A stretch of 64,000 nucleotides of DNA from Sphingomonas sp. C3-2 (GTDB lineage: Bacteria > Pseudomonadota > Alphaproteobacteria > Sphingomonadales > Sphingomonadaceae). Positions 8,883 through 17,069 of the stretch are shown piece by piece. Location of the stretch: assembly GCF_033025475.1 (NCBI RefSeq), contig NZ_CP130322.1, positions 1,717,001-1,781,000 on the forward strand, read 5' to 3'. The translations under genes were made by a program, and so were the position numbers. The notes beneath the pieces are model-generated. The model worked only from the letters and a program-made list of their open reading frames with translations. It made no database searches and was not told the DNA's origin. Position 1 is the first letter of the stretch. The number at the start of each line of letters is the position of its first letter.

Positions 8883-10516
8883 TCTACTCCTTCTGCTTGC
8901 GGCCACTGGGCCCGGAGGATCAGCTTGTTGATCTTGCCGGAACCGGTCCGGGGCAGTGGCTCGATCTGGAAACGGACTTCGGTGGGAGCCTTGTAGGCAC
9001 CCAGCTGTGCGGAAACATGTTCGACGATCTGGACACCCGGGAGCACGACGCCTTCGGGCAGCACGATCTGCGCGACCAAGCGTTCACCAAGACGCTCATC
9101 AGGAACACCGAAGGTGGCGACTTCGAGGACTTCGGGAATGAGCCCGATCACACGCTCGATCTCGGCGCAGTAGATATTCTCGCCGCCGCAGATGATCATG
9201 TCCTTCTTGCGGTCGATGATATAGACAAAGCCCTCGTCATCGACGCGGCCGATATCGCCGGTTGCGAACCAGCCATCGGCATCGACGCCACCACCCGACC
9301 AGTAGTCGCGCATGACCATCGGCCCACGCACGACGATCTCGCCCACCGAGCCTTCGGGCAACGTACGGCCATCGCCGTCGACGACGCGCATTTCGGCGAG
9401 TTCGAGCAAGCGCCCGGCGCTTCCCGGACGGCCGACGAAATCTTCGCCCACCGCCATCGCGACCGCGCCGCTGGTTTCGGTGAGCCCATAGCCCGAACCC
9501 AGCAGCGCCTTGGGGCAAGCCGCGAGGATCGAGGAGATGAGGTTGAGCGGCAAGGCCTGCCCGCCCGTCGACACCGACGTGACCGAGGAGATGTCCGCGC
9601 CCGCGATTTCGGCGCGGTTGAGGACATCCCACAACATGGTGGGCACACCCGAAAAAGCGGTGATCTTTTCGCGTGCGATCAGTTCGAGCGCACTGGCCGG
9701 ATCCCAGCGCTGCATGACGACAAGCTTGCCGCCCGAGGCCATGCCGCCGAGGAACAGCGACAGCCCGCTGACATGGAAGAGCGGCTGGACCAGCAGATTG
9801 CAGGGCTGCGGCATGGCCGCGAGCAATTGTTCGGGCGGAAGCCCATATTGCTTGGCCATGTTATGCAGGATCATCGCACCCGACAGCTGGACGCTCATGA
9901 TCCCGGTGATGAGCGCGCGGTGGGTGAGGCAGACACCCTTCACGTCCCCGGTCGTGCCCGAGGTAAACAGGATGGCGGCATCGTCATCGGACTGCGCACC
10001 CAGATCAACCACCGGCTGCTTGCCCGCGAACGCGGCGGCGGGCCATTCATCGACGAGATCGATGAGCGGGACTCCCCAGCCGGCGTCGCGCAGCGCGGCG
10101 ATGCGACGGCCATCGAGAAAGGCGAGACGGACGCCGACCGCGTCCGCCGCCGACCGCATTTCAGCGCCGGACAAGCGGCTGTTCACCAGGACCGGAATGG
10201 CCCCGACCAGCACGACAGCGACAAAGGCGACGATCCATTCGATACGGTTCTGCATCGCGATGGCGACGTGCTGACCGCGCAGATCGGGATATTCGGCCTG
10301 AAGCCAGGCGGCGAGCGCATCGATCCGGTGATAGGTATCGGCATAGCTGAGCGCCTGATCACCCTCTACGAGAAAGGGCAGATCGGCGTGTCGACGCGTA
10401 TGCGTGAACAGGGTTTGCAGATTCGATGGGGCATGCCGGAACAGCCGCATCGGGCGCCCGAGCGCCGCGCCTTCATAGATTTCGAACGGAGCCCCCGGCG
10501 CCGTGAGACCGCTCAT
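8879..10516 (-). CDS. AMP-dependent acyl-CoA synthetase/ligase (ANL superfamily)
   Basis: Activates a carboxylic acid via an acyl-adenylate, most likely to its CoA thioester, probably the entry step of the local pathway. In 545 residues it has the P-loop-like LFTSGTTGDVKGV, the A5 motif GYGLTETSGA, the hinge region TGDIGRVDDEGFVYIIDRKKD, IICGGENIYCAEIE, and the catalytic lysine K528 in RTGSGKINK. The substrate cannot be read from the sequence. The ATG at 10516 follows GGAGG by 7 nt. It is the first gene of a three-gene operon; a shared dyad lies about 130 nt upstream. Confidence 0.93.
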   Translation of the reverse strand: MSGLTAPGAPFEIYEGAALGRPMRLFRHAPSNLQTLFTHTRRHADLPFLVEGDQALSYADTYHRIDALAAWLQAEYPDLRGQHVAIAMQNRIEWIVAFVAVVLVGAIPVLVNSRLSGAEMRSAADAVGVRLAFLDGRRIAALRDAGWGVPLIDLVDEWPAAAFAGKQPVVDLGAQSDDDAAILFTSGTTGDVKGVCLTHRALITGIMSVQLSGAMILHNMAKQYGLPPEQLLAAMPQPCNLLVQPLFHVSGLSLFLGGMASGGKLVVMQRWDPASALELIAREKITAFSGVPTMLWDVLNRAEIAGADISSVTSVSTGGQALPLNLISSILAACPKALLGSGYGLTETSGAVAMAVGEDFVGRPGSAGRLLELAEMRVVDGDGRTLPEGSVGEIVVRGPMVMRDYWSGGGVDADGWFATGDIGRVDDEGFVYIIDRKKDMIICGGENIYCAEIERVIGLIPEVLEVATFGVPDERLGERLVAQIVLPEGVVLPGVQIVEHVSAQLGAYKAPTEVRFQIEPLPRTGSGKINKLILRAQWPQAEGVE

Positions 10517-10640
10517 CGAACAGCCTCCGCCTTACCGGGGAAAACAACGGGCACATGCCCTGTCAGACCACAGCGAGCCACATCCACCTCCAGTTATGAG
10601 CGTTCTGGCGGACGGAACCCGACCGACGCTTCTGTTGTGA

Positions 10641-10674
10641 GAATTCGTATCCAACAAATATGAATTCTACGCAA
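10641..10674. promoter_or_regulatory. Operator candidate upstream of the ligase operon (dyad copy 1)
   Basis: TTCGTA at 10644-10649 and TACGCA at 10668-10673 are 18 nt apart, matching TKCGTA-N17/18-TACGMA seen at five places in this island. The same stretch also holds a separate near-palindrome, GAATTCGTAT-N7-ATATGAATTC (10641-10667, 9 of 10 pairs). It sits in an AT-rich patch of the 366-nt intergenic region 10517-10882, which otherwise contains only the terminator at 10819-10851 and no ORF that I would support. Confidence 0.6.
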
Positions 10675-10818
10675 TACTAAAATTAGACCGCAGTTTATGA
10701 TTATATTGCGAGATCAACATTCGGGGTCTGCGATTTTCGCGACTCACCCGCTGGAATCGAGGATAGCGGGCGCCCGCCCCCACGTTCAACCGCCCGATTG
10801 GTGCGGCGGATGCGCATC

Positions 10819-10851
10819 AAAAAAGGCCCCCGCGCCATGTGCGCGAGGGCC
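10819..10851 (-). terminator. Intrinsic terminator of the SDR gene at 10883
   Basis: GGCCCTCGCGC pairs with GCGCGGGGGCC on the minus strand (11 positions, one mismatch) with a 5-nt loop, followed by six T (A run at 10819-10824). It lies about 30 nt after the SDR stop and insulates the ligase operon from it. Confidence 0.85.
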
Positions 10852-10882
10852 TTTGCAAAGCCGGTAAAAACGACTCGGGCGA

Positions 10883-11773
10883 TCAGTAGACGATGGCCGG
10901 ATTGAGGTCGTTCGGGCTGCCCAGCATCTCGCGGTACGAGGGGGGCACCTTGCCACCGCGATCGGTGATGCCATAGCGCTGAGCGATTTCCGCGCCGATC
11001 AGCGTACGCCCCGACAGATCGTCGCCCTCGGGATCGTTGGCGATCGCATGGACGATGTGCCCGGTGAAATTGGGCGTCTCGGCAGTGGCGATGAAGTCCT
11101 TATATTGTTCCTGATTCACCTCGGCGGCGATCAGCGCGCGCTCGGTCAGGAGCGGCCCCATCCAGATCGACACGGCGCGGACGCCGTGCGGTTTGAGATC
11201 GACGGCCATGTCGTGCGCGAACTTGTCGAGACCCGCCTTTTGCGCGCCATAAGCCGGGCCGTGCATATAGCAGGTGGCGCCGAACGACGACCCGAATGCG
11301 ATCAGGCCCTTTTTCTGTTCAACCATGATCCTGGCGGCATGCCAGCTGGCAACATAGGCCGAGCGCAGGCCGACATCGAGGATACCCGCCGCGCCAAGAT
11401 CCTTTTCCCAGAAGGGAAGCTGTTCGATCAGCTGCGGGTGCATATAGGTGGCGTTGTTGACGAGGATGTCGAGGCGGCCCGAATCCTTCTTCACCTGCGC
11501 GAACAGCGCGGCGACCTGTTCGTCATTGGCGTGATCGCAGATCACCGGAATGCCCTTGCCGCCGGCGGCGGTGACCGCCTCGGCGGTTTCATAGACGGTG
11601 CCCGGAAGCGCGGTGCCGTCCCAGCCCTTGGCCGAACCGGTTTCGGTGCTGCGGCCCGTGACGTACACCGTCATGCCCTTTTCACCCAGGCCGAGCGCAA
11701 TACCCTTGCCCGCGCCACGGCTGGCGCCGGTTACGATTGCAATGCCGGAATCTGCCACGTCCACACTCTCCAT
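10883..11773 (-). CDS. Short-chain dehydrogenase/reductase (DHRS1-like)
   Basis: A 296-residue NAD(P)-dependent oxidoreductase with the Rossmann motif TGASRGAGKGIA (residues 15-26), LVNNATY, the catalytic serine in FGSSFGA and the YGAQK (Y-x3-K) pair. The inserted segment after the first helix (STETGSAKGWDG) and the long C terminus are like the DHRS1 branch rather than classical 250-residue SDRs. The start is not certain: the ATG at 11773 has no ribosome site, whereas an in-frame GTG at 11758 has GGAGAG upstream. A dyad copy lies directly upstream. Substrate unknown; context suggests a ring alcohol. Confidence 0.88.
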   Translation of the reverse strand: MESVDVADSGIAIVTGASRGAGKGIALGLGEKGMTVYVTGRSTETGSAKGWDGTALPGTVYETAEAVTAAGGKGIPVICDHANDEQVAALFAQVKKDSGRLDILVNNATYMHPQLIEQLPFWEKDLGAAGILDVGLRSAYVASWHAARIMVEQKKGLIAFGSSFGATCYMHGPAYGAQKAGLDKFAHDMAVDLKPHGVRAVSIWMGPLLTERALIAAEVNQEQYKDFIATAETPNFTGHIVHAIANDPEGDDLSGRTLIGAEIAQRYGITDRGGKVPPSYREMLGSPNDLNPAIVY

Positions 11774-11775
11774 AA

Positions 11776-11805
11776 TGCGTAAAATTTTTGACTAATTGCT
11801 ACGAT
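11776..11805. promoter_or_regulatory. Operator candidate (dyad copy 2)
   Basis: TGCGTA at 11776-11781 and TACGAT at 11800-11805, separated by 18 nt, just upstream of the SDR start at 11773. If real, a bound protein would cover the start-proximal promoter of that gene. The right half differs from TACGMA at its last base. Confidence 0.5.
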
Positions 11806-11815
11806 ATGCAGAGTT

Positions 11816-11848
11816 ACTGTCCGCATCAAGGCGAATGATGCGGACAGT
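11816..11848 (-). other. 12-bp hairpin at the end of the acyl-CoA dehydrogenase operon
   Basis: Perfect inverted repeat ACTGTCCGCATC / GATGCGGACAGT with a 9-nt loop, 14 nt beyond the stop of the dehydrogenase at 11863. There is no T tract on either strand, so this is either a factor-assisted terminator or a 3'-end-stabilising structure. Confidence 0.5.
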
Positions 11849-11862
11849 CATGCTTCTATCGA

Positions 11863-13047
11863 TCAGCCCCGCGGTTCGCGCGGGAGCCCGAGCGCGCGCT
11901 CGGCGATGAGGTTGCGCTGGATCTGGTTGGTGCCGCCATAGATGGTGTCGGCCCGCGACCCCAGGAACATGCGCGGGAGGAAGTGGAAATCATAGGGCGC
12001 GGCGTCGGCGATCTCGGCCGAGGGGCCAAGCACATCCATCACCAGTTCGCCAAAGCTGCGCCGCCACGACGCCCAATAGATCTTGTAGGTGAGCGCGGCG
12101 CCCGAAAGCCCCTCTCCCCCCGCATCGGAAAGCGTGCGCAGCGCGCTGTAGCGCATCCCCTTCAGCCCGATATGCGCCTGCGCAATGCGCTGGCGGATAC
12201 CCGGATCGTTGAGCGCGCCGTTCTTGCGCGCGGCATCGAGCAGGGCGGCAAATTCGATGCGGAAGCTCATCTGCTGCGCGAGCGTCGAGACACCGCGTTC
12301 GAAGCCGAGCAGGCCGAGCGCGACCTTCCACCCTTCACCGGGCGCCCCGACGATATTTTCCTCGGCCGTGCGCGCACCGTCGAAAAAGGTTTCGTTGAAT
12401 TCGGCGTCACCCGTGATCTGCCGGATCGGGCGGATGGTGATGCCGTCCTGATGGAGCGGCACGAGCAGGAAGGAGAGCCCCTTGGGCCCGACCGACCCCT
12501 CTTCGGTGCGCGCGAGCACGAAGATCCAGTCGGCATATTGGGCCAGGCTGGTCCAGATCTTCTGCCCCTCGATCACCCATTCGCGGCCATTGGGGCCGTC
12601 TTCCAGCCGCGCGCGGGTGCGCACATTGGACAGATCGGACCCCGCGCCGGGTTCGGAATAACCCTGCGCCCAAAGCTCCTTGCCCGCCTGCATCGCGGGG
12701 AGGAAGCGGCGCTTCTGATCCTCGCGCCCGAAATGGAGGATGGTGGGGCCGGCGAGTTCGATGCCGATATGGCCGATCCGCCCCGGCGCGCCGGAACGGG
12801 CATATTCCTCGGCAAAGATCACCTGTTCGGCGAGTTCGGCATCGCGCCCGCCATATTCCTTGGGCCAGCCGATCGTGCTCCAGCCGGCGGCGCCGAGCGC
12901 GCCTTCCCAGCGCTTGCGTTCCTCGATCAGCCCGGACTGCTCCATATGCCCGCGCAGGCTGGCAAAGGGGCCCGAGAGCTGTTCATCGAGCCAGCCGCGC
13001 GCTTCGAGGCGGAAGGCTTCCTGTTCGGGGGTGAATCCCAGTTTCAT
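11863..13047 (-). CDS. Acyl-CoA dehydrogenase, subunit 1 of a probable pair
   Basis: A 394-residue FAD enzyme that would introduce a double bond into an acyl-CoA. FAD/substrate motifs include WAQGYSEPGAGSDLSNV (126-142) and IWTSLAQYADW. At the position of the usual catalytic glutamate (YEGT in medium-chain enzymes) it reads Y370-G371-G372-T373, so that Glu is Gly. Glu250 in LLGFERG lies where isovaleryl-/long-chain enzymes carry their alternative base. It overlaps the next dehydrogenase by ATGA; such adjacent pairs form alpha2-beta2 heterotetramers in actinobacterial sterol side-chain degradation, and I infer the same here. Confidence 0.9.
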   Translation of the reverse strand: MKLGFTPEQEAFRLEARGWLDEQLSGPFASLRGHMEQSGLIEERKRWEGALGAAGWSTIGWPKEYGGRDAELAEQVIFAEEYARSGAPGRIGHIGIELAGPTILHFGREDQKRRFLPAMQAGKELWAQGYSEPGAGSDLSNVRTRARLEDGPNGREWVIEGQKIWTSLAQYADWIFVLARTEEGSVGPKGLSFLLVPLHQDGITIRPIRQITGDAEFNETFFDGARTAEENIVGAPGEGWKVALGLLGFERGVSTLAQQMSFRIEFAALLDAARKNGALNDPGIRQRIAQAHIGLKGMRYSALRTLSDAGGEGLSGAALTYKIYWASWRRSFGELVMDVLGPSAEIADAAPYDFHFLPRMFLGSRADTIYGGTNQIQRNLIAERALGLPREPRG

Positions 13048-14162
13048 GCCACGGCCCCCTGTTCGATTGCATTCATGATGATTTCCCGGTGCCAGTCGGG
13101 CGTGCCGAAGAGCGTGAGCGAGCTGCGTGCGCGCTTGAAGAAGAGGTGCGCGTCATGTTCCCAGGTGAAGCCGATCCCGCCGTGGAGCTGGATCATGTCG
13201 CCCGCAACCTTCATCATCGCCTCGGTACAGGCGGTCTTGGCGACCGATGCGGCCTCGGCGAAATCCTCGGGCGTCTCGCCCGCAGCGGCGGCGGCGTACC
13301 AGGCAATGCCCTTGGCGGCCTCGATCGCAACCATCATGTCGGCCATGCGGTGCTTGAGCGCCTGAAAGCTGCCGATCGCGCGGCCGAACTGGTGGCGTTC
13401 CTTGGTATAGGCGACCGTTGCTTCCAGCGCGGCACCCGCCCCGCCAACCGCTTCGGACGCAACCAGCAGTGCGCCGGTGCGCAGCGCATGGACGAGCGCA
13501 TCCCCTGCCCCGCCGACAATATCCGCGGGCGCGAGCCGGACGCCGGTGCACTTCACCCGCGCCATCGGGCGGGTCTGATCCATCATCGGCAGGCGTTCGA
13601 CCTCGAGCCCCGGCGTGTCCCGCCGCACAAAGGCGACGTGAAGATTGTCCTGGTTGTCGCGTGCGGCGCACAGGATGATATCGGCGACATGGCCGAACTG
13701 GACGAACCAGGCCTCACCATCGAGCACGCCGTCAGCCGAGAGCGTCATCGGCACCGCCGACACATCCGCGCCGCCCTTCTTGCCGCAATAAGCGAGCGTC
13801 GCGATCTGATCGCCGCCGATGACGGCGGGGAGCAGCGCGCGCGCGGCGTCCGAATCGAGCGCATTCAACAGCGTCGCAGCGACGCCGATCGAGGCGAGAT
13901 AGGGGCTGGGCATCAACGACCGGCCGAGCATTTCGTGGACCGAGGCCAGTTCGACCATGCCGAGGCCCGAACCACCAGCCGATTCGGGCGTGGCGATGCC
14001 GCCAAAGCCGAGCTCGCCGACGAGCACCTGCCAGGCGGCACGGTCGAAGCCGTCCTCCGTCTCGACGGCGCGCCGCACCTGATGGGAATCACCATATTGG
14101 GCGGCGTAGGATTGCGCCGCCTCTCGAATCATCGCCTGTTCCGGCGTAAACGCAAATTGCAT
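13044..14162 (-). CDS. Acyl-CoA dehydrogenase, subunit 2 of a probable pair
   Basis: A 372-residue acyl-CoA dehydrogenase-like protein, starting MQFAFTPEQAMIREAA and containing the C-terminal LHGGIGFTWEHDAHLFFKRA motif characteristic of the FadE-like group often paired with a second subunit. It is first in a two-gene operon; its stop overlaps the partner's start. The ATG at 14162 has AAGGG upstream; a longer in-frame ORF to 14279 adds 39 residues without family character. Expression is probably driven from the divergent region 14163-14408, which contains a dyad copy. Confidence 0.88.
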   Translation of the reverse strand: MQFAFTPEQAMIREAAQSYAAQYGDSHQVRRAVETEDGFDRAAWQVLVGELGFGGIATPESAGGSGLGMVELASVHEMLGRSLMPSPYLASIGVAATLLNALDSDAARALLPAVIGGDQIATLAYCGKKGGADVSAVPMTLSADGVLDGEAWFVQFGHVADIILCAARDNQDNLHVAFVRRDTPGLEVERLPMMDQTRPMARVKCTGVRLAPADIVGGAGDALVHALRTGALLVASEAVGGAGAALEATVAYTKERHQFGRAIGSFQALKHRMADMMVAIEAAKGIAWYAAAAAGETPEDFAEAASVAKTACTEAMMKVAGDMIQLHGGIGFTWEHDAHLFFKRARSSLTLFGTPDWHREIIMNAIEQGAVA

Positions 14163-14349
14163 CGCTGGCCCTTCATCTCCACCCACCGGCCCGCGCGCTG
14201 CCGCCGATCGAACGCATCGATCGGCCTTGCAGCGACGGACAACGATGGCCATCCTCTCACCGCCCCGATAGGGCGGCACTCATTATTCCAGCGGCAAATT
14301 GCGCGGCGACATCTAAAATTTCAAGACTCATAGTCAAATTTTGATACAA

Positions 14350-14379
14350 TTCGTAGTTTGCAAGCAGATACGATACGAC
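14350..14379. promoter_or_regulatory. Operator candidate in the divergent acyl-CoA dehydrogenase/SDR region (dyad copy 3)
   Basis: TTCGTA at 14350-14355 and TACGAC at 14374-14379 with an 18-nt spacer. It lies 30 nt upstream of the SDR start at 14409 and about 190 nt upstream of the dehydrogenase start at 14162, so it could control both directions. The right half ends in C rather than A. Confidence 0.5.
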
Positions 14380-14408
14380 AATCGACAAAAAGAGAGAGGT
14401 CTGACCGA

Positions 14409-15155
14409 ATGTTTCAGGGCAAATCCTACTTCATTACGGGTGCCGGCGGCGGAATCGGCCGCGCAACCGCCGTGGCGCTGGGCGCGCAAGGCGCCCGCGT
14501 GACGCTGGCCGATGTGCACGAAGCCGGGATCGAGGAAACCGCCAAGCTGGTGCGCGACGCGGGCGGCGAGGCCGCAACGGTCCGCCTCGACGTGACCGAC
14601 AAGGCCGCGACCGACGCAGCGCTCGACGCGCATGCCGCGCGCTGGGGCGGGCTGGACGGCGCGTTCAACAATGCGGGCGTGACGCTGGAAGGCGTGCATT
14701 CCGAATGGGGCGATGCCGCGATCATCGAACGCACGCTGGCGATCAACACCATGGGCGTGGCCCACTGCATGCAGGCGGAGATCCGCCACATGCTGGCAAG
14801 TGGTGGCGGCGCGATCGTCAACACCGCATCGATCGCGGGCGAAAGCGGCGCGGGCGGTGCGGGCTATTGCGCGAGCAAGCATGCGGTGATCGGCCTCACC
14901 CGATCCGCAGCGCTGCGCTATGCCACGCAGGCGATCCGCGTGAACGCGGTGTGCCCCGGCGTGATTTCGACCGCGATGACCGCCCCGATCGAAGCCGACC
15001 CCAAGGGCGCGGCGATCCTGGCGCAGATGCAGCCGATCGGCCGCATCGGCCAGCCCGAGGAAGTCGCCTCGGCGGTGCTCTTCCTGCTGTCCGACGCGGC
15101 GAGCTTCGTCACCGGCCACCCCCTGGCCGTCGATGGCGGTTATCTGGCGCGCTGA
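14409..15155 (+). CDS. Short-chain dehydrogenase/reductase
   Basis: Classical 248-residue SDR: cofactor loop TGAGGGIGRA (about 9-18), NNAG, catalytic Ser in NTASIAGES, YCASK (Y-x3-K), and the tail GHPLAVDGGYLAR. Acidic ADVHEAG after the second strand favours NAD over NADP. The ATG at 14409 follows an AGAGAGGT site; an upstream in-frame start at 14358 would add 17 residues (ending in ERSDR) that do not belong to the fold. Single-gene unit between two dyad copies. Confidence 0.92.
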   Translation: MFQGKSYFITGAGGGIGRATAVALGAQGARVTLADVHEAGIEETAKLVRDAGGEAATVRLDVTDKAATDAALDAHAARWGGLDGAFNNAGVTLEGVHSEWGDAAIIERTLAINTMGVAHCMQAEIRHMLASGGGAIVNTASIAGESGAGGAGYCASKHAVIGLTRSAALRYATQAIRVNAVCPGVISTAMTAPIEADPKGAAILAQMQPIGRIGQPEEVASAVLFLLSDAASFVTGHPLAVDGGYLAR

Positions 15156-15166
15156 AACGCACCATG

Positions 15167-15195
15167 TGCGTATTTGTGAGAGATAATTCTACGAA
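15167..15195. promoter_or_regulatory. Operator candidate upstream of the flavoenzyme operon (dyad copy 4)
   Basis: TGCGTA at 15167-15172 and TACGAA at 15190-15195 with a 17-nt spacer, one shorter than in the other copies. It begins 12 nt after the preceding SDR stop and about 150 nt upstream of the flavoenzyme start. Confidence 0.5.
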
Positions 15196-15213
15196 TCGCA
15201 CGAGTTGAAAAAC

Positions 15214-15250
15214 GCACAACCCGATCATTGCGTAACAGATCGGGTTGTGC
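15214..15250. other. Perfect 13-bp inverted repeat
   Basis: GCACAACCCGATC and GATCGGGTTGTGC flank an 11-nt loop (ATTGCGTAACA) that itself contains TTGCGTA, the same half-site as the dyads. No T run follows on the plus strand; on the minus strand GTTTTTC follows. It may be a terminator for the SDR upstream, a leader structure of the flavoenzyme operon, or a protein site. Confidence 0.6.
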
Positions 15251-15296
15251 AAAACTCACCCCCGAAGGCAATAACAGCAAATTCGGGCAGGACGGG

Positions 15297-15344
15297 ATGA
15301 CAGAGAAACGGCAGCGCGCACGCACGGGCGGACCCCGTCGATGA
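15297..15344 (+). other. Possible 15-codon leader ORF overlapping the flavoenzyme start
   Basis: ATG at 15297 opens a frame encoding MTEKRQRARTGGPRR and ending in TGA at 15342-15344, so it overlaps the ATG of the flavoenzyme at 15341 (ATGA). The main gene has no clear ribosome site of its own, which would fit coupling. The ORF is short enough to be chance. Confidence 0.2.
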
Positions 15345-17041
15345 CCACGACCAGCCCCGCACAGTTCGACCATGTCGTCGACCTTCTCGTCATCGGCTCG
15401 GGCGCCGGTGGCATGACCGCCGCGATTTCCGCCGCAGCCCTGGGCGCCGAAGCGCTGGTGATCGAAAAAAGCGACAAATATGGCGGCACCTCTGCCATGT
15501 CGGGCGGCGGCATCTGGATCCCCAACAGCCATCTCGCCCGTGCGGCCGGACAGGTGGACGATCCCGAGGATGCCTTTCGCTATGTCCGCGCGCTGAGCGC
15601 GCCCAATGTGAGCGACGAGCAGATCCGCACCTTCGTGACCGAAGCCCCGCGCATGCTGGAGTGGATGGAGGAGAATGCGGGCGTACGCTATATGAGCGTG
15701 CCCTATACCGATTATCACGCCGAACTGCCCGGCGGAAAGCTGGGCTGGCGCACGCATATGGCATGCGAGATCGACGGCCGCCTGCTGGGCAAGGACCTGG
15801 ACGATCTGCGCGATCCGTCGAAAGCGGCGAGCCTGTTCGGCAAGATCAGCTGGACGCTAATGGAAACCCAGACGCTGCTGTTTCGCACCAAGGGCTGGCA
15901 AGGCACGCTCGCGAAGATGCTCGCGCGCTATTATCTCGACATCGGTCAGCGCCTGCGATCTTCGAAGGACCGATTCCTCAGCCTTGGCAACGCGCTCGCT
16001 GGGATGCTGCGGCTGGGCATGCGCCGCCACAAGGCCGATCTGTGGCTGAACACCGGCATGAAGGAGTTGATCGAAGAGGATGGCCGGATCACCGGCGTCG
16101 TCGTCGAACGCGAGGGCCGCACGCTGCGCATCGGCGCGCGCCGCGGCGTGGTGCTGGCGGCGGGCGGTTTCGAACGCAATGCCGAGATGCGCCGCAAGTT
16201 CCTGCCGGGATCGTTCGATCCGCTGGGCAGCGGATCGCAGGTCAACAACCAGGGCGAGAGCATCGTCGCGGGCGAGGCGGTGGGCGCCGCCACCCGCAAC
16301 ATGGATTCGTGCTGGTGGGCGCCAACCTTCCGCGTGCCGGGCGAGGACAGCGCACGGCTGTGCACCTTTGAACGCGCGCTGCCCGGGTGCATCATCGTCA
16401 ACCGCGAAGGCAAGCGGTACCAGAACGAGGCCGCGTCCTACCACATCACCGGCGGCGACATGGTCCGCGCCGAGGCCGAGAACGGCATCACCAACCCGTC
16501 GTGGATCATCTTCGACGCGGGCTATCGCAACCGTTACCCGATGGGCCCGGTGCTGCCGCTGATGCCCGACTGGATGCTGCCCGGCGAAGTGAAGCAGATT
16601 CTGGTCAAGGCGCGCACGATCGGCGAACTGGCCGAAAAGACCGGCATGCCCGTGGACGCGCTGGAAGCCACCGTCAGCCGTTTCAACGAAAACGCCCGCA
16701 AGGGCGAGGACCCCGATTTCGGCCGCGGGCACAATGCCTATGACCGTTATTACGGCGACCCGCGTTTCGGCCCCAACCCCAATCTGGCGCCGCTGGTCGA
16801 CGCCCCCTTCTATGCCATCCCCATCCATGGCGGCGACATCGGCACCAATGGCGGGCTGGTGACCGACGCCAAGGCACGCGTGCTCGATACCGCAGGCGCG
16901 CCGATCAAGGGGCTGTACGCGGTGGGCAACAACGCCGCCTCGGTGATGGGCTATTCCTATCCGGGCGCCGGATCGACGCTGGGCCCTGCCATGACCTTTG
17001 GCTGGATCGCGGGACGCGATGCCATGCAAGCGAACAACTGA
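15341..17041 (+). CDS. FAD-dependent dehydrogenase, 3-ketosteroid delta-1-dehydrogenase-like
   Basis: A 566-residue flavoprotein of the fumarate reductase/KstD superfamily. The FAD dinucleotide loop is LLVIGSGAGGMTAA (16-29), followed by EKSDKYGGTSAMSGGGIWIP, and the C terminus has YSYPGAGSTLGPAMTFG, close to the YPGxGxTxGPxMTFG end of KstD enzymes. The likely reaction is desaturation of a cyclic ketone, with FAD as electron acceptor. The exact substrate is not readable; kstD and 3-oxo-5-alpha/beta-steroid dehydrogenases are alternatives. It is the first gene of a five-gene plus-strand unit reaching 20041. Confidence 0.87.
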   Translation: MTTTSPAQFDHVVDLLVIGSGAGGMTAAISAAALGAEALVIEKSDKYGGTSAMSGGGIWIPNSHLARAAGQVDDPEDAFRYVRALSAPNVSDEQIRTFVTEAPRMLEWMEENAGVRYMSVPYTDYHAELPGGKLGWRTHMACEIDGRLLGKDLDDLRDPSKAASLFGKISWTLMETQTLLFRTKGWQGTLAKMLARYYLDIGQRLRSSKDRFLSLGNALAGMLRLGMRRHKADLWLNTGMKELIEEDGRITGVVVEREGRTLRIGARRGVVLAAGGFERNAEMRRKFLPGSFDPLGSGSQVNNQGESIVAGEAVGAATRNMDSCWWAPTFRVPGEDSARLCTFERALPGCIIVNREGKRYQNEAASYHITGGDMVRAEAENGITNPSWIIFDAGYRNRYPMGPVLPLMPDWMLPGEVKQILVKARTIGELAEKTGMPVDALEATVSRFNENARKGEDPDFGRGHNAYDRYYGDPRFGPNPNLAPLVDAPFYAIPIHGGDIGTNGGLVTDAKARVLDTAGAPIKGLYAVGNNAASVMGYSYPGAGSTLGPAMTFGWIAGRDAMQANN

Positions 17042-17069
17042 ACCACAGAATTTAGCCGGAGTGCAGTGA

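Noticed and set aside
8897-10663. 588-codon open frame antisense to the acyl-CoA ligase
   Set aside because: Complement of a strongly conserved ANL enzyme; no motif and no start signal.
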